64,000 nucleotides of DNA from positions 62,001 to 126,000 of the forward strand of contig CAZTOZ010000048.1 in NCBI GenBank assembly GCA_964614535.1, in the 5' to 3' direction. The notes beneath the pieces were generated by a model, which worked only from the letters and a program-made list of their open reading frames with translations, was not told the origin of the DNA and ran no database searches. A program made the position numbers and the translations under genes. The stretch's first letter is position 1. Every line of letters begins with the position of its first letter. Positions 40,799-49,586 of the stretch are shown piece by piece. Source of the DNA: JALSHZ01 sp964614535 (GTDB taxonomy: Bacteria; Pseudomonadota; Gammaproteobacteria; UWMA-0217).

Positions 40799-42615
40799 GT
40801 GGCGCGTTCGACCACCGCGCGGTATTGGCCACATTGCCGGCGGCGCCGGGCGTCTACCGCATGCTCGATGCCGGTGGCGAGCTGCTCTATGTGGGCAAGG
40901 CGAAGAACCTGAAGAGGCGGGTGGCCAGCTACTTCACCAAAGGGCGGAACACGCTGCGCATCCGCCGGATGGTGGCGCAGATACGGGATATCCAGATCAC
41001 CGTCACCGAGACCGAGGCCGAGGCGCTGCTGCTGGAGAGCAACCTGATCAAGCAGCACCGCCCGCGCTACAACATCCTGCTGCGTGACGACAAGTCCTAC
41101 CCTTACATCCACGTCTCCACCGAGAGCGAGTTTCCCCGTCTGAGCTTCCACCGTGGCGCGCGTAGCGGCAAGGGGCGCTATTTCGGCCCCTATCCGTCGG
41201 CGACGGCGGTGCGCTTCACCCTGAACCAGCTGCAGAAACTGTTCAAGGTGCGGCTCTGCGAGGACAGCTATTTCCGCAACCGGTCCCGGCCTTGTCTGCA
41301 GTATCAGATCAAGCGCTGTTCGGCGCCCTGCGTCGATCTGATCACGCCGGCGGCCTATCGCCGCGACGTCGACGATGCCATGCGTTTTCTCGCCGGCAAG
41401 AGCGACGAGCTGATCGCCGAGCAGGTGAAGAAGATGGAGCAGGCGTCGGCGCGGCTGGAATTCGAGCGGGCCGCCGAATACCGTGACCAGATCGAGCTGA
41501 TGCGCCGCATTGCCCAGCAGCAGTACATCAGCGGCGCCCGGGGGGATGTTGACGTGGTCGCCGTGGCGATCGAGCAGGGCATGGCCTGTGTCCAGGTGTT
41601 CTATGTCCGTGGTGGCAACAGCCTGGGCAATCGCGCGTTCTTCCCCCGCCTGCCGGACAAGGGGGCCGATGCGCGTGAGGTGCTGGCCGCCTTTCTCGGC
41701 CAGTACTATGCGGCGCGGGAGATTCCGGCCGAGATCATCGTCAACGTGGCGTTGGAGGAACAGTCGGTGATCGAAGCGATGTTGCGGCTGCGCCGGGAGG
41801 GGCGGGTGGCGCTGAAAAGCCGGGTACGGGGCGATCGCGCCCACTGGCTGGCGATGGCCGAGCGCAATGCTCGCGTGGCCCTCCGTGCCCGGCTCGACTC
41901 CCGCGATACCGTGCGTGGTCGCTACGAGGATCTCCAGGAGCGGCTTGGGCTCGATGAAGTGCCGAAGCGGATGGAGTGTTTCGACATCTCCCACACCCAG
42001 GGGGAGGCAACGGTGGCCGCCTGTGTGGTTTTCGGCGAAGAGGGACCGCTCACCGGCGACTACCGCCGCTTCAACATCAGCGGCATCACCCCGGGGGACG
42101 ACTACGCCGCGATGCGTCAGGCGCTGACGCGGCGCTACCGGCGACTGGCCGAGGGGGAGGGTGAGCTGCCCGACCTGCTGTTCATCGATGGTGGCCGTGG
42201 TCAGCTCCATCAGGCGGAGAGGGTACTGGACGACTTCCAGATTCAGGGGGTCATCCTGATCGGCGTTGCCAAGGGGGAGGGCCGCAAGGCCGGGCTGGAG
42301 ACGCTGTTCGTCTCGGGGCAGGCACAGGGGATCTCACTGCCGCCCGACAGCCCCGCGCTCCAGTTGGTGTTGCATATCCGGGACGAGGCCCATCGCTTCG
42401 CCATCACTGGTCATCGCAAGCGCCGCGCCAGGGCGCGGGTCAGCTCCACGCTGGAGGAGATCCCCGGCCTCGGGCCGAAGCGCCGCCAGGCGTTGCTCAA
42501 GCATTTCGGTGGCATCCGCGCCATTGCCGGCGCCAGTGTCGAGGAGTTGGCCAAGGTGCCGGGCATCAGCCGCAGGCTGGCGGAGGCGATCTACGCGGCC
42601 CACCACGACCGCTGA
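40795..42615 (+). CDS. uvrC: Excinuclease ABC subunit C
   Basis: 606 aa dual-incision nuclease of nucleotide excision repair. The GIY-YIG N-terminal domain (PGVYRMLDAGGELLYVGKAKNLKRRV), the ARGDVDVV region, UVR motif (QVKKMEQASARLEFERAAEYRDQI), RNase H-like C-terminal nuclease (MECFDISHTQGEATVAACVVF; LLFIDGGRGQL) and the tandem helix-hairpin-helix (LEEIPGLGPKRRQALLKHFGG) are all present. Starts at GTG overlapping the glycosylase stop. Followed by pgsA as in many gammaproteobacteria. Confidence 0.96.
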   Translation: MSGAFDHRAVLATLPAAPGVYRMLDAGGELLYVGKAKNLKRRVASYFTKGRNTLRIRRMVAQIRDIQITVTETEAEALLLESNLIKQHRPRYNILLRDDKSYPYIHVSTESEFPRLSFHRGARSGKGRYFGPYPSATAVRFTLNQLQKLFKVRLCEDSYFRNRSRPCLQYQIKRCSAPCVDLITPAAYRRDVDDAMRFLAGKSDELIAEQVKKMEQASARLEFERAAEYRDQIELMRRIAQQQYISGARGDVDVVAVAIEQGMACVQVFYVRGGNSLGNRAFFPRLPDKGADAREVLAAFLGQYYAAREIPAEIIVNVALEEQSVIEAMLRLRREGRVALKSRVRGDRAHWLAMAERNARVALRARLDSRDTVRGRYEDLQERLGLDEVPKRMECFDISHTQGEATVAACVVFGEEGPLTGDYRRFNISGITPGDDYAAMRQALTRRYRRLAEGEGELPDLLFIDGGRGQLHQAERVLDDFQIQGVILIGVAKGEGRKAGLETLFVSGQAQGISLPPDSPALQLVLHIRDEAHRFAITGHRKRRARARVSSTLEEIPGLGPKRRQALLKHFGGIRAIAGASVEELAKVPGISRRLAEAIYAAHHDR

Positions 42616-42672
42616 CGTCGGTGCCACGGGTCGGCGACGGTAAGACCCTCGCTATCGGCGCTTCAGGATGAA

Positions 42673-42700
42673 TGTGACGAGCTGCTCATGCTGCTAGAAT
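42673..42700 (+). promoter_or_regulatory. Putative promoter of pgsA
   Basis: Weak -35 TGTGAC (42673-42678), 16 nt spacer, -10 TAGAAT (42695-42700). The ATG of pgsA at 42709 is only 8 nt downstream and has no ribosome-binding site between, so the transcript would be leaderless. Confidence 0.5.
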
Positions 42701-42708
42701 GGCCGCCC

Positions 42709-43251
42709 ATGGATTTCAATGTCCCCAATCTGTTGACGCTGGCGCGGATCCTCCTGATTCCGGCCGTGTTGATCGTCTTCTACCTGCCGGTCGAGCAGGC
42801 CGGCCCGCTGGCGGCGATTCTGTTCGCTGTCGCCGGCATCACCGACTGGCTCGATGGTTATCTGGCGCGGCGGCTCAACCAGATGTCCCGTTTCGGCGCC
42901 TTTCTCGATCCGGTGGCGGACAAGATGATGGTCGCCGCGGCGCTGCTGCTGATCGTCGATCACTATGGCGGAGTCTGGGTGACGGCGGCAGCGGTCATCA
43001 TCATCGGTCGCGAGATCGCCATCTCGGCGCTGCGGGAGTGGATGGCGCAGATCGGTGATCGCCGCAAGGTCGCCGTCTCCTATCTCGGCAAGCTCAAGAC
43101 CACCGCGCAGATGTTCGCGCTCTTCTTCCTGCTCTACCAGCAACCCCTGCTGGGATTGCCCACTTTGCAGATCGGATTCGTGCTGCTGGCGATCTCCGCG
43201 GTGCTGACATTGTGGTCGATGTTCAACTATCTTCGTCTCGCGCTGGAGTGA
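42709..43251 (+). CDS. pgsA: CDP-diacylglycerol-glycerol-3-phosphate 3-phosphatidyltransferase
   Basis: 180 aa inner-membrane enzyme making phosphatidylglycerol phosphate. The CDP-alcohol phosphotransferase signature D-x2-DG-x2-AR-x8-G-x3-D-x3-D is visible in ITDWLDGYLARRLNQMSRFGAFLDPVADK. About five hydrophobic segments. MDFNVPNLLTLARI is a typical PgsA start; a few codons upstream in frame (from 42688) are unlikely. Follows uvrC and precedes the tRNA-Gly/Cys/Leu group, a conserved order. Confidence 0.95.
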   Translation: MDFNVPNLLTLARILLIPAVLIVFYLPVEQAGPLAAILFAVAGITDWLDGYLARRLNQMSRFGAFLDPVADKMMVAAALLLIVDHYGGVWVTAAAVIIIGREIAISALREWMAQIGDRRKVAVSYLGKLKTTAQMFALFFLLYQQPLLGLPTLQIGFVLLAISAVLTLWSMFNYLRLALE

Positions 43252-43263
43252 GGTCGGGCAGGG

Positions 43264-43291
43264 TTGACATCATCCGGAAAATACCGATAAT
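43264..43291 (+). promoter_or_regulatory. Promoter of the tRNA-Gly gene
   Basis: Perfect -35 TTGACA (43264-43269), 16 nt spacer, -10 GATAAT (43286-43291), followed by the GC-rich discriminator GCTGCCCTCGAC ahead of the tRNA. GC-rich discriminators mark stringently controlled stable-RNA promoters. Confidence 0.8.
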
Positions 43292-43303
43292 GCTGCCCTC
43301 GAC

Positions 43304-43379
43304 GCGGGAATAGCTCAGTTGGTAGAGCACAACCTTGCCAAGGTTGGGGTCGCGAGTTCGAATCTCGTTTCCCGCTCCA
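43304..43379 (+). tRNA. tRNA-Gly (GCC)
   Basis: 76 nt complete cloverleaf. The acceptor GCGGGAA pairs with TTCCCGC, followed by T and encoded CCA. The anticodon loop TTGCCAA gives GCC. The T-arm is GCGAG-TTCGAAT-CTCGT. Confidence 0.97.
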
Positions 43380-43387
43380 GATTCCAT

Positions 43388-43418
43388 GAAAAAGCCTCGC
43401 CTACGCGGGGCTTTTTTG
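43388..43418 (+). terminator. Terminator after tRNA-Gly
   Basis: AAAAAGCCTCG / CGGGGCTTTTT stem (one G-T pair) with loop CCTACG and a T6 run, nine nt after the tRNA. It separates tRNA-Gly from tRNA-Cys and tRNA-Leu; a possible -10 TATCAT at 43455-43460 may start the next unit. Confidence 0.85.
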
Positions 43419-43476
43419 TCTCGGACAGTCGGTGAAACGGCAGTCAAAAGCTGTTATCATCCGCGCTTCGAATTCT

Positions 43477-43550
43477 GGCTGAGTGGCAGAGTGGTTATGC
43501 AGCGGCCTGCAAAGCCGTGGACCTCGGTTCGATTCCGGGCTCAGCCTCCA
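43477..43550 (+). tRNA. tRNA-Cys (GCA)
   Basis: 74 nt. The acceptor GGCTGAG pairs with CTCAGCC, followed by T and CCA. The anticodon stem GCGGC/GCCGT encloses loop CTGCAAA, anticodon GCA. Twenty-four nt upstream of tRNA-Leu, so the two are likely co-transcribed. Confidence 0.97.
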
Positions 43551-43574
43551 TCTTTCCCTGATACCCTCTTTCCC

Positions 43575-43661
43575 GCCCGGGTGGCGAAATTGGTAGACGC
43601 AAGGGACTTAAAATCCCTCGGTGGCGACACCGTGCCGGTTCGATTCCGGCCCCGGGCACCA
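43575..43661 (+). tRNA. tRNA-Leu (TAA)
   Basis: 87 nt class II tRNA with a long variable arm (CGGTGGCGACACCG). The acceptor GCCCGGG pairs with CCCGGGC, followed by A and CCA. Anticodon loop CTTAAAA gives TAA. The Gly-Cys-Leu order downstream of pgsA is conserved in gammaproteobacteria. Confidence 0.97.
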
Positions 43662-43692
43662 GGGAACCAGCCAAGGTTCGTGCCGCCGCCCG

Positions 43693-45075
43693 ATGAGCCA
43701 GCGAGTCGAAAGCCTCCCCTACTATGCCGATACCGGGCCACTGTTCGCACAGGTCGCCAACTGGCGCTGGGCGATCTTCCTCGATAGCGGGCCGCCGGCT
43801 GCGCGGCAAGGGCGTTACGACATCATCGCGGCCGAGCCGACCATTACCCTGGTCACGCGCGGCGCGACCACCGAGATCGAATCGGCGTCGGGTGTCACCA
43901 CCTCGAGCGACGACCCTTTTGCATTGCTGCGTCGGGCGCTGGGCCGCCGGTTGCCCGCTATCGGCGGGCTGCCTTTCTGTGGTGGGGCGCTGGGGTATTT
44001 CGGCTACGATCTCGGGCGGCGCGTCGAGCGTCTGCCCGACGAGGCCCTCGACGACCGTGGCCTGCCGGAGATGGCGGTTGGTATCTACGACTGGGCGTTG
44101 GTGGTCGATCATCGGCGGCGCCGCAGCCACCTCGTCTCGGCCGGGCGCGACGCGGCGACCGCAGAGCGTTGGGGGCGACTGTTGCGGCTTTTTTCGGCAC
44201 CGCGGCGGCCACCGCCGGCCGCCCCGTTCCTCACCCGGGGCGAGGTGGAGACGACGCTGCCCCCGGCGGCCTACCGGGACGGCTTCGAGCGCATCCAGCG
44301 CTACATCCGGGATGGTGATTGCTACCAGGTCAACTATGCCCAGCGCTTCAGTGTCGCTTGCGAAGGGGATCCGTGGAGCCTCTATCGCGCGCTGCGCCAC
44401 GCCAATCCCGCGCCCTTCTCTGCCTGGTTGAACCTGCCGTTCGTGCAGATTCTCTCCGCCTCGCCGGAGCGTTTCCTGGCGTTGCGGGCGGGGCGGGTCA
44501 CGACCCAGCCGATCAAGGGCACGGCGCGGCGCAGTGACGACCCGGTCGCGGATGAGGCGGCCGCCGCGGCACTGTCGGCCAGCGTCAAGGATCGGGCCGA
44601 GAACGTGATGATCGTCGATCTGCTGCGCAACGACCTCAGCAAGAGCGCGGCGCCGTTCAGTGTACGGGTGCCGAAGCTGTTCGAAGTGCAGAGCTTTGCC
44701 ACCGTGCACCATCTGGTCAGCACCGTCACCGCCACGCTGCGGCCGGGGCGGGATGCGCTCGACCTGTTGCGTGGCTGCTTTCCCGGTGGTTCGATCACCG
44801 GCGCGCCGAAGATCCGTGCGATGGAGATCATCGACGAGCTGGAGCGGGTGCGGCGGGGACCCTACTGTGGCTGCATCGGTTACATCGGCTTCGATGGCGA
44901 CATGGACACCAATATCGTCATCCGCAGTTTCACGGTACAGCAGGGGCAGATGGATTTCTGGGCCGGTGGCGGCATCGTGATCGACTCCGACTGCGCGGCG
45001 GAGTACCGCGAGACGCTGGACAAAGCCCGCGCGTTGCGCGTGTTAATCGATCGCTTCCACGCTGGGGGGCGATAA
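43693..45075 (+). CDS. pabB: Aminodeoxychorismate synthase component I (PabB)
   Basis: 460 aa chorismate-utilising enzyme making 4-amino-4-deoxychorismate for folate. The C-terminal chorismate-binding domain shows YIRDGDCYQVNYAQRF, LSASPERFL, the catalytic lysine in PIKGTARR, DLLRNDLSKSA, FPGGSITGAPKIRAMEIIDELE and GGGIVIDSD. PIKGTARR rather than PIKGTRPR favours PabB over TrpE. The glutamine amidotransferase partner PabA is not in the window. ATG at 43693 lies 31 nt after tRNA-Leu. Confidence 0.92.
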   Translation: MSQRVESLPYYADTGPLFAQVANWRWAIFLDSGPPAARQGRYDIIAAEPTITLVTRGATTEIESASGVTTSSDDPFALLRRALGRRLPAIGGLPFCGGALGYFGYDLGRRVERLPDEALDDRGLPEMAVGIYDWALVVDHRRRRSHLVSAGRDAATAERWGRLLRLFSAPRRPPPAAPFLTRGEVETTLPPAAYRDGFERIQRYIRDGDCYQVNYAQRFSVACEGDPWSLYRALRHANPAPFSAWLNLPFVQILSASPERFLALRAGRVTTQPIKGTARRSDDPVADEAAAAALSASVKDRAENVMIVDLLRNDLSKSAAPFSVRVPKLFEVQSFATVHHLVSTVTATLRPGRDALDLLRGCFPGGSITGAPKIRAMEIIDELERVRRGPYCGCIGYIGFDGDMDTNIVIRSFTVQQGQMDFWAGGGIVIDSDCAAEYRETLDKARALRVLIDRFHAGGR

Positions 45076-45105
45076 TGGTGCCCACCACCCATCCCAGAGG
45101 AAGCG

Positions 45106-45891
45106 ATGATTTTTCGTCAACTGTTCGAACCCGACTCCTGTACCTACACCTATCTGCTCGGCTGTGAGGAGAGTGGCCAGGCGCTGCTCATCGATCCGGT
45201 CATCGACACCGCCGAGCGTGACCTGCAAGTGGTCCGCGAGCTGGGTCTGACGCTCGTCTACACGCTGGAGACCCACATCCATGCCGACCACCTCACCGGC
45301 GCCCGCAAGCTGAAGGCGCTGGCTGGCAGTCGTATCGTCGTGCCGGCGATGGACCGTCTCGAATGCGCCGATCTCGGCGTCGAGGAGGGCAGGCCGTTCC
45401 AGATGGGCAGTGTCACGCTGCAGCCGCTCCACACCCCGGGCCATACCGCCACCCACCATGCCTATCGTATGGACAATGGCATGCAGCCGGTGCTCTTCAC
45501 CGGCGATGCACTGTTGATCGAAGCCTGCGGCCGTACCGACTTCCAGTCGGGTGATCCCCATGCGCTCTATCGCAGCATCCACGAAAAGTTCTTCCGCCTG
45601 CCGGACGAGACGCTGGTCTATCCCGCCCACGACTACGAGCGGCGCCAGATCACCACCATCGGCCAGGAGAAGGCGCGCAATCCCCGCCTTGGCGACAACC
45701 GCGGCGAAGCGGCATTCGTCGAGATCATGACGGGGCTGAACCTGCCCTATCCGCGCAAGATCGACTTTGCCGTGCCCGGCAACGAGGCCTGCGGGCGTTG
45801 CCCCGACAACGTGCCCGAGGCGTATCGCGGCCCCTGCGACATCGAGACGCTGCCGTCGGCCCGGTCGGCCCGGGTCGGTGACCAGGGGTGA
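45106..45891 (+). CDS. ETHE1-like persulfide dioxygenase (metallo-beta-lactamase fold)
   Basis: 261 aa non-heme iron dioxygenase family that oxidises glutathione persulfide to sulfite. The metal motif THIHADHLTGARK supplies H57, H59, D61 and H62; HTPGHTATHHAYR and TGDALLIEACGRTDFQSG complete the ETHE1 pattern, and the PAHDYE segment holds the third histidine. The C-terminal 40 residues (NEACGRCPDNVPEAYRG) are an extension beyond the core. It is followed by a YheT-like hydrolase (GTGA overlap) and glutathione reductase, consistent with glutathione-linked sulfur oxidation. Confidence 0.87.
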   Translation: MIFRQLFEPDSCTYTYLLGCEESGQALLIDPVIDTAERDLQVVRELGLTLVYTLETHIHADHLTGARKLKALAGSRIVVPAMDRLECADLGVEEGRPFQMGSVTLQPLHTPGHTATHHAYRMDNGMQPVLFTGDALLIEACGRTDFQSGDPHALYRSIHEKFFRLPDETLVYPAHDYERRQITTIGQEKARNPRLGDNRGEAAFVEIMTGLNLPYPRKIDFAVPGNEACGRCPDNVPEAYRGPCDIETLPSARSARVGDQG

Positions 45892-46832
45892 GTGGTTTCC
45901 GCCCCGCCTGGTGGTTGCCGGGGCCCCATCTGCAAACGCTCTGGCCGACGTTCTTCCGTCGCCGGCCGTCGCTGCCGCTGGCGTGGGAGCGTCTGACGCT
46001 GGACGATGGCGACTTTCTCGATCTGGCGTGGTTGCGCCGGGAGACGCCACGGCCGCTGATCCTGCTGCTCCACGGCCTCGAAGGGTCGCTCCGTTCTCAC
46101 TACGCCGGGCCGTTGATGCAGGCTTTCGATGCCGCCGGCTTCGATGTCTGCTTCATGCACTTCCGAGGTTGCAGCGGCGAGCCAAACCGCCTCGACCGCG
46201 GCTATCACAGTGGTGATACCGGTGACCTGCGGCAGGTGGTGGCCAGGCTCGTCGACGAACGCGGCGCGCCGCTGGCGGGTGCCGCCGGCATCTCGCTCGG
46301 TGGCAACGTCCTGCTCAAATGGCTGGGTGAGGCGGGCGCGGCGGCACCGGTGGCGCGTGCGGCCGCGGTGTCGGTCCCGTATCGGCTCGCCGATGCCGCG
46401 CGCCGGATGGATCATGGCTTCTCCCGCCTCTACCAGCGCCACCTGGTGGCACGCATGCGGCGGAAGTATCTCGCCAAGTTTCGTAATCGGTCCGCGCCGC
46501 TCGAGGTCGATGTCACCCGGCTGCGCCGTTTCGTCGATTTCGACGAGCGGGTGACGGCGCCGCTGCATGGTTTTGCCGGTGCCGCCGACTACTACCGGCG
46601 CAGCAGCAGTCGTCGATTCCTGCCGTCGATCCGCGTGCCGACGCTGTTGATCCACGCCAGCGACGACCCTTTCGTCTATCCCGACACGGTGCCGACGGCG
46701 GCCGAGCTGCCGGCCTGCCTGCGGCTGGAGTGCTCGCCACGGGGCGGGCACGTGGGGTTTGTCGGCGGACGTTGGCCGTGGCGGCCAGAGTACTGGCTCG
46801 ACGCCCGTCTGGTGCGCTGGTTCCGATCGTGA
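45888..46832 (+). CDS. YheT-family alpha/beta hydrolase
   Basis: 314 aa. The AB-hydrolase fold shows LILLLHGLEGSLRSHYAGP and the nucleophile elbow GISLGGNVLLKWLGE; the acid and histidine lie in LLIHASDDPFVYP and SPRGGHVGFVGG. PAWWLPGPHLQTLWPTFFRR is the YheT-type N-terminus. Substrate unknown. GTG start overlaps the stop of the dioxygenase. Confidence 0.87.
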   Translation: MSGFRPAWWLPGPHLQTLWPTFFRRRPSLPLAWERLTLDDGDFLDLAWLRRETPRPLILLLHGLEGSLRSHYAGPLMQAFDAAGFDVCFMHFRGCSGEPNRLDRGYHSGDTGDLRQVVARLVDERGAPLAGAAGISLGGNVLLKWLGEAGAAAPVARAAAVSVPYRLADAARRMDHGFSRLYQRHLVARMRRKYLAKFRNRSAPLEVDVTRLRRFVDFDERVTAPLHGFAGAADYYRRSSSRRFLPSIRVPTLLIHASDDPFVYPDTVPTAAELPACLRLECSPRGGHVGFVGGRWPWRPEYWLDARLVRWFRS

Positions 46833-46887
46833 AGCGGCCGGCGAAAACTGGCAAACTCGCGGCTGTGACAACTTTTCCGGAGTATCG

Positions 46888-48237
46888 ATGACCCACCACT
46901 ACGATCTCATTGCCATCGGCGCCGGCAGCGGTGGTCTCTCCATCGTCGAGCGTGCCGCCCGTCATGGTGCCCGCTGCGCCGTCGTCGAGGCCGGTCGGCT
47001 CGGCGGCACCTGCGTCAACGTCGGTTGCGTGCCGAAGAAGGTGATGTGGTACGGCGCCTCGCTGGCCCATGCCCTGCAGGATGCCCCGGACTACGGCTTC
47101 GACGTCGATCTGCGCGGCTTCGACTGGGCCGGGCTGAAGCGCCGCCGCGACCGCTACGTGGCCGACATCAACCGCTGGTACCACAGCTTTCTCGCCGATT
47201 CGGAGATCGACGAGATCCGCGGCCACGCCCGTTTCGTCGATGCCCGCACGCTGGTGGTGGACGGCCGGCACTACAGGGCCGACCATATCGTCGTCGCGCC
47301 GGGCAGCCGCCCCATCGTGCCCGAATTGCCCGGTGCCGGGCTCGGCATCACCTCGGACGGTTTCTTCGAGCTGGAGAGGTTGCCGGCGCGGGTGGCCATC
47401 GTCGGCAGTGGCTATATCGCGGTGGAGATCGCTGGAGTGCTCAACGCGCTGGGCAGCGAGGTGACGCTGTTTCTGCGCAAGGAACATCTGCTGCGCGAGT
47501 TCGACGCGATGCTTCGTGAAGGGTTGATGGAGGAGATGCTCGCCGCCGGAGTCAACATCTTGCCCCAGACCCGGATCGGTCGCGTCGAACGGCAGGACGA
47601 CGGGCGGTTGACGCTGTTTTGCGATGGCGGGCAGGCTTTCGCAAACCACGATGCGCTGATCTGGGCCATCGGCCGCGCGCCCAACACCGCCGGGCTCGAT
47701 CTGGAGAAGGCCGGCATCGAAACCGACGATCGTGGTCATATCGTCACCGACGCCTATCAGAACACCAATGTCTCTGGCATCTACGCCGTCGGCGACGTCA
47801 CCGGCCGGGCCCAGCTCACCCCGGTCGCCATCGCCGCGGCGCGCCGGCTCGGCGACCGGCTGTTCGGTGGCCGGCCCGAACGCAAACTGGACTACGATCT
47901 GATCCCCAGCGTGGTCTTCACCCATCCGCCCATCGCCACCGTCGGCCTCACCGAATCGCAGGCGCGGGCCCAGCATGGTGCGGCGGTGAAGATCTACCAG
48001 AGCCGCTTCACGCCGATGTACCACGCTTTCACCCGTCATCCGCAGAAGATGAGCATGAAGCTGGTCACCGTGGGCGCCAAGGAGAGGATCGTCGGTTGCC
48101 ATATCATCGGCCTCGGCGCCGACGAGATGTTGCAGGGATTTGCCGTCGCCATCCGCATGGGGGCGACCAAGCAGGATCTGGACGATACCATCGCCATTCA
48201 TCCCACCGCTGCCGAAGAACTGGTGACGATGCGTTGA
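46888..48237 (+). CDS. gor: Glutathione-disulfide reductase
   Basis: 449 aa FAD flavoenzyme recycling GSSG with NADPH. FAD-binding GAGSGGLSIV, redox-active C42/C47 in GGTCVNVGCVPKK, NAD(P)-binding GSGYIAVEIAGVLNALGS followed by LRKEHLLREFD (basic residues favour NADPH), and the C-terminal IHPTAAEELVTM active-site histidine. Cytoplasmic. Follows the YheT-like gene by 55 nt and supports the neighbouring persulfide dioxygenase. Confidence 0.93.
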   Translation: MTHHYDLIAIGAGSGGLSIVERAARHGARCAVVEAGRLGGTCVNVGCVPKKVMWYGASLAHALQDAPDYGFDVDLRGFDWAGLKRRRDRYVADINRWYHSFLADSEIDEIRGHARFVDARTLVVDGRHYRADHIVVAPGSRPIVPELPGAGLGITSDGFFELERLPARVAIVGSGYIAVEIAGVLNALGSEVTLFLRKEHLLREFDAMLREGLMEEMLAAGVNILPQTRIGRVERQDDGRLTLFCDGGQAFANHDALIWAIGRAPNTAGLDLEKAGIETDDRGHIVTDAYQNTNVSGIYAVGDVTGRAQLTPVAIAAARRLGDRLFGGRPERKLDYDLIPSVVFTHPPIATVGLTESQARAQHGAAVKIYQSRFTPMYHAFTRHPQKMSMKLVTVGAKERIVGCHIIGLGADEMLQGFAVAIRMGATKQDLDDTIAIHPTAAEELVTMR

Positions 48238-48248
48238 GGAGGACGGGA

Positions 48249-49034
48249 ATGCGCTGGTTATTGCTGATGATCGCGTTGTTGCACGGGGGCGTTGCCGGCG
48301 CCGGGGAGGTGCTGCGGCTGGCCACCACCACCAGCACCGAGAACTCGGGGTTGTTGCGGGCCATCCTGCCCGACTTCGAGCAGCGGACCGGGATCCGCGT
48401 CCATGTCATCGCCGTGGGTACCGGCAAGGCGTTGCGGATGGGGCGCGACGGCGACGTCGATGTGGTGCTGGTCCATGCCCGGCCGGCCGAAGAGCGGTTC
48501 GTCGCCGAGGGCTATGGTGTCGAGCGTCACCCGGTGATGCACAACGACTTCGTCATCGTCGGGCCGGCCGATGATCCCGCCGGCGTGGCCATGGCCACCG
48601 ATGTGACGATGGCGTTGCGGCGTATTGCCGGCCACAAGGTCCGTTTCGTCTCCCGTGGCGACGACTCCGGCACCCACAAGAAGGAGATGAGCCTGTGGCG
48701 GGCCGCCGGTCTGGCGCCGGCCGGGGCGTGGTATCTCCAGGCCGGGCAGGGGATGGGCAAGGTGTTGCAGATGGCCAGCGAAATGCAGGCCTATACGATG
48801 ACCGATCGTGGCACTTGGCTGGCGATGCGTGACAAGCTCGATCTGAAGCTGCTCTATGCCGGTGACGAACGGCTGTTCAATCCCTACGGCATCATCGCCG
48901 TGGATCCCCGGCGCCACCCCGACGTCAACCACGACGCCGCGCAGCGGCTGATCGAGTGGTTCACCTCGGCGGAGACCCGGCAACGCATCGCCGACTTCAG
49001 GGTGGGCGGCGAGCCGCTGTTCGTGCCGGACTGA
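48249..49034 (+). CDS. Tungstate-type substrate-binding protein (TupA-like), orphan
   Basis: 261 aa periplasmic binding protein. Signal peptide MRWLLLMIALLHGGVAGAGE. The mature N-terminus LRLATTTSTENSGLLRAILP carries the TTTS motif found in TupA tungstate-binding proteins, and VSRGDDSGTHKKEM forms the second half of the anion pocket. No permease or ATPase is next to it, so it must use a transporter encoded elsewhere. Starts 11 nt after gor. Confidence 0.87.
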   Translation: MRWLLLMIALLHGGVAGAGEVLRLATTTSTENSGLLRAILPDFEQRTGIRVHVIAVGTGKALRMGRDGDVDVVLVHARPAEERFVAEGYGVERHPVMHNDFVIVGPADDPAGVAMATDVTMALRRIAGHKVRFVSRGDDSGTHKKEMSLWRAAGLAPAGAWYLQAGQGMGKVLQMASEMQAYTMTDRGTWLAMRDKLDLKLLYAGDERLFNPYGIIAVDPRRHPDVNHDAAQRLIEWFTSAETRQRIADFRVGGEPLFVPD

Positions 49035-49068
49035 ACCAGGTTCCGGGGCGGGAGTTCCGGCGCCCGTC

Positions 49069-49557
49069 TCACATCGCCATCTCCAGATCGTCCATCACCG
49101 CGTCGATTCCCGCCTGAGCGCAGGCTTCGTCGGTCTTGCCGGAGGGGGCACCGCTGACGCCGATGCCGCCGATCAGTTTGCCGCCCACCTGGATTGGCAG
49201 CCCGCCGGCGGCCATGATCACGCCGGGCGCGCGGCCGATGGGGCCGTTGGCGCGATCCTTCAGTTCGGCCGTGGAGACGTTGAAGTTGACCGCGGCATAG
49301 GCCTTGCCCTTGCTGATTGGTAGCGTGATCGGTGCTGCGATGGTGTCGCGCAGTGCCACCTGCACCTGGCCGTCGCGGTCGACGACGGTGACGCCGATCT
49401 GGATGCCTTGTTTGGTGCAGGCGTCGACGGCCGCCTTTGCGATCATCGTGGCGGTGGCGAGTGTCATCCGGGTGACATCGACGGTCAGCGGCTCCTCGTC
49501 GGCCGTGGCGGTGGCGGCGAGCAGCAGTATTGGCAGAATCGCGCTTGTCTTCATCAT
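49069..49557 (-). CDS. GlcG/HbpS-family heme-binding protein, exported
   Basis: 162 aa of the DUF336/GlcG fold. Signal peptide (about residues 1-19, ending TATA). Core pattern: ATATMIAKAAVDACTKQGIQIGVTVVDRDG, then GGLPIQVGGKLIGGIGVSGAPSGKTDEACAQAGIDA. Homologues such as HbpS bind heme; direct evidence here is only the fold. It follows the tandem thioredoxin gene by 29 nt on the same strand and may work with it. Confidence 0.85.
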   Translation of the reverse strand: MMKTSAILPILLLAATATADEEPLTVDVTRMTLATATMIAKAAVDACTKQGIQIGVTVVDRDGQVQVALRDTIAAPITLPISKGKAYAAVNFNVSTAELKDRANGPIGRAPGVIMAAGGLPIQVGGKLIGGIGVSGAPSGKTDEACAQAGIDAVMDDLEMAM

Positions 49558-49586
49558 GGCGTGTCTCGTTGCATTGTTATGGGAGG

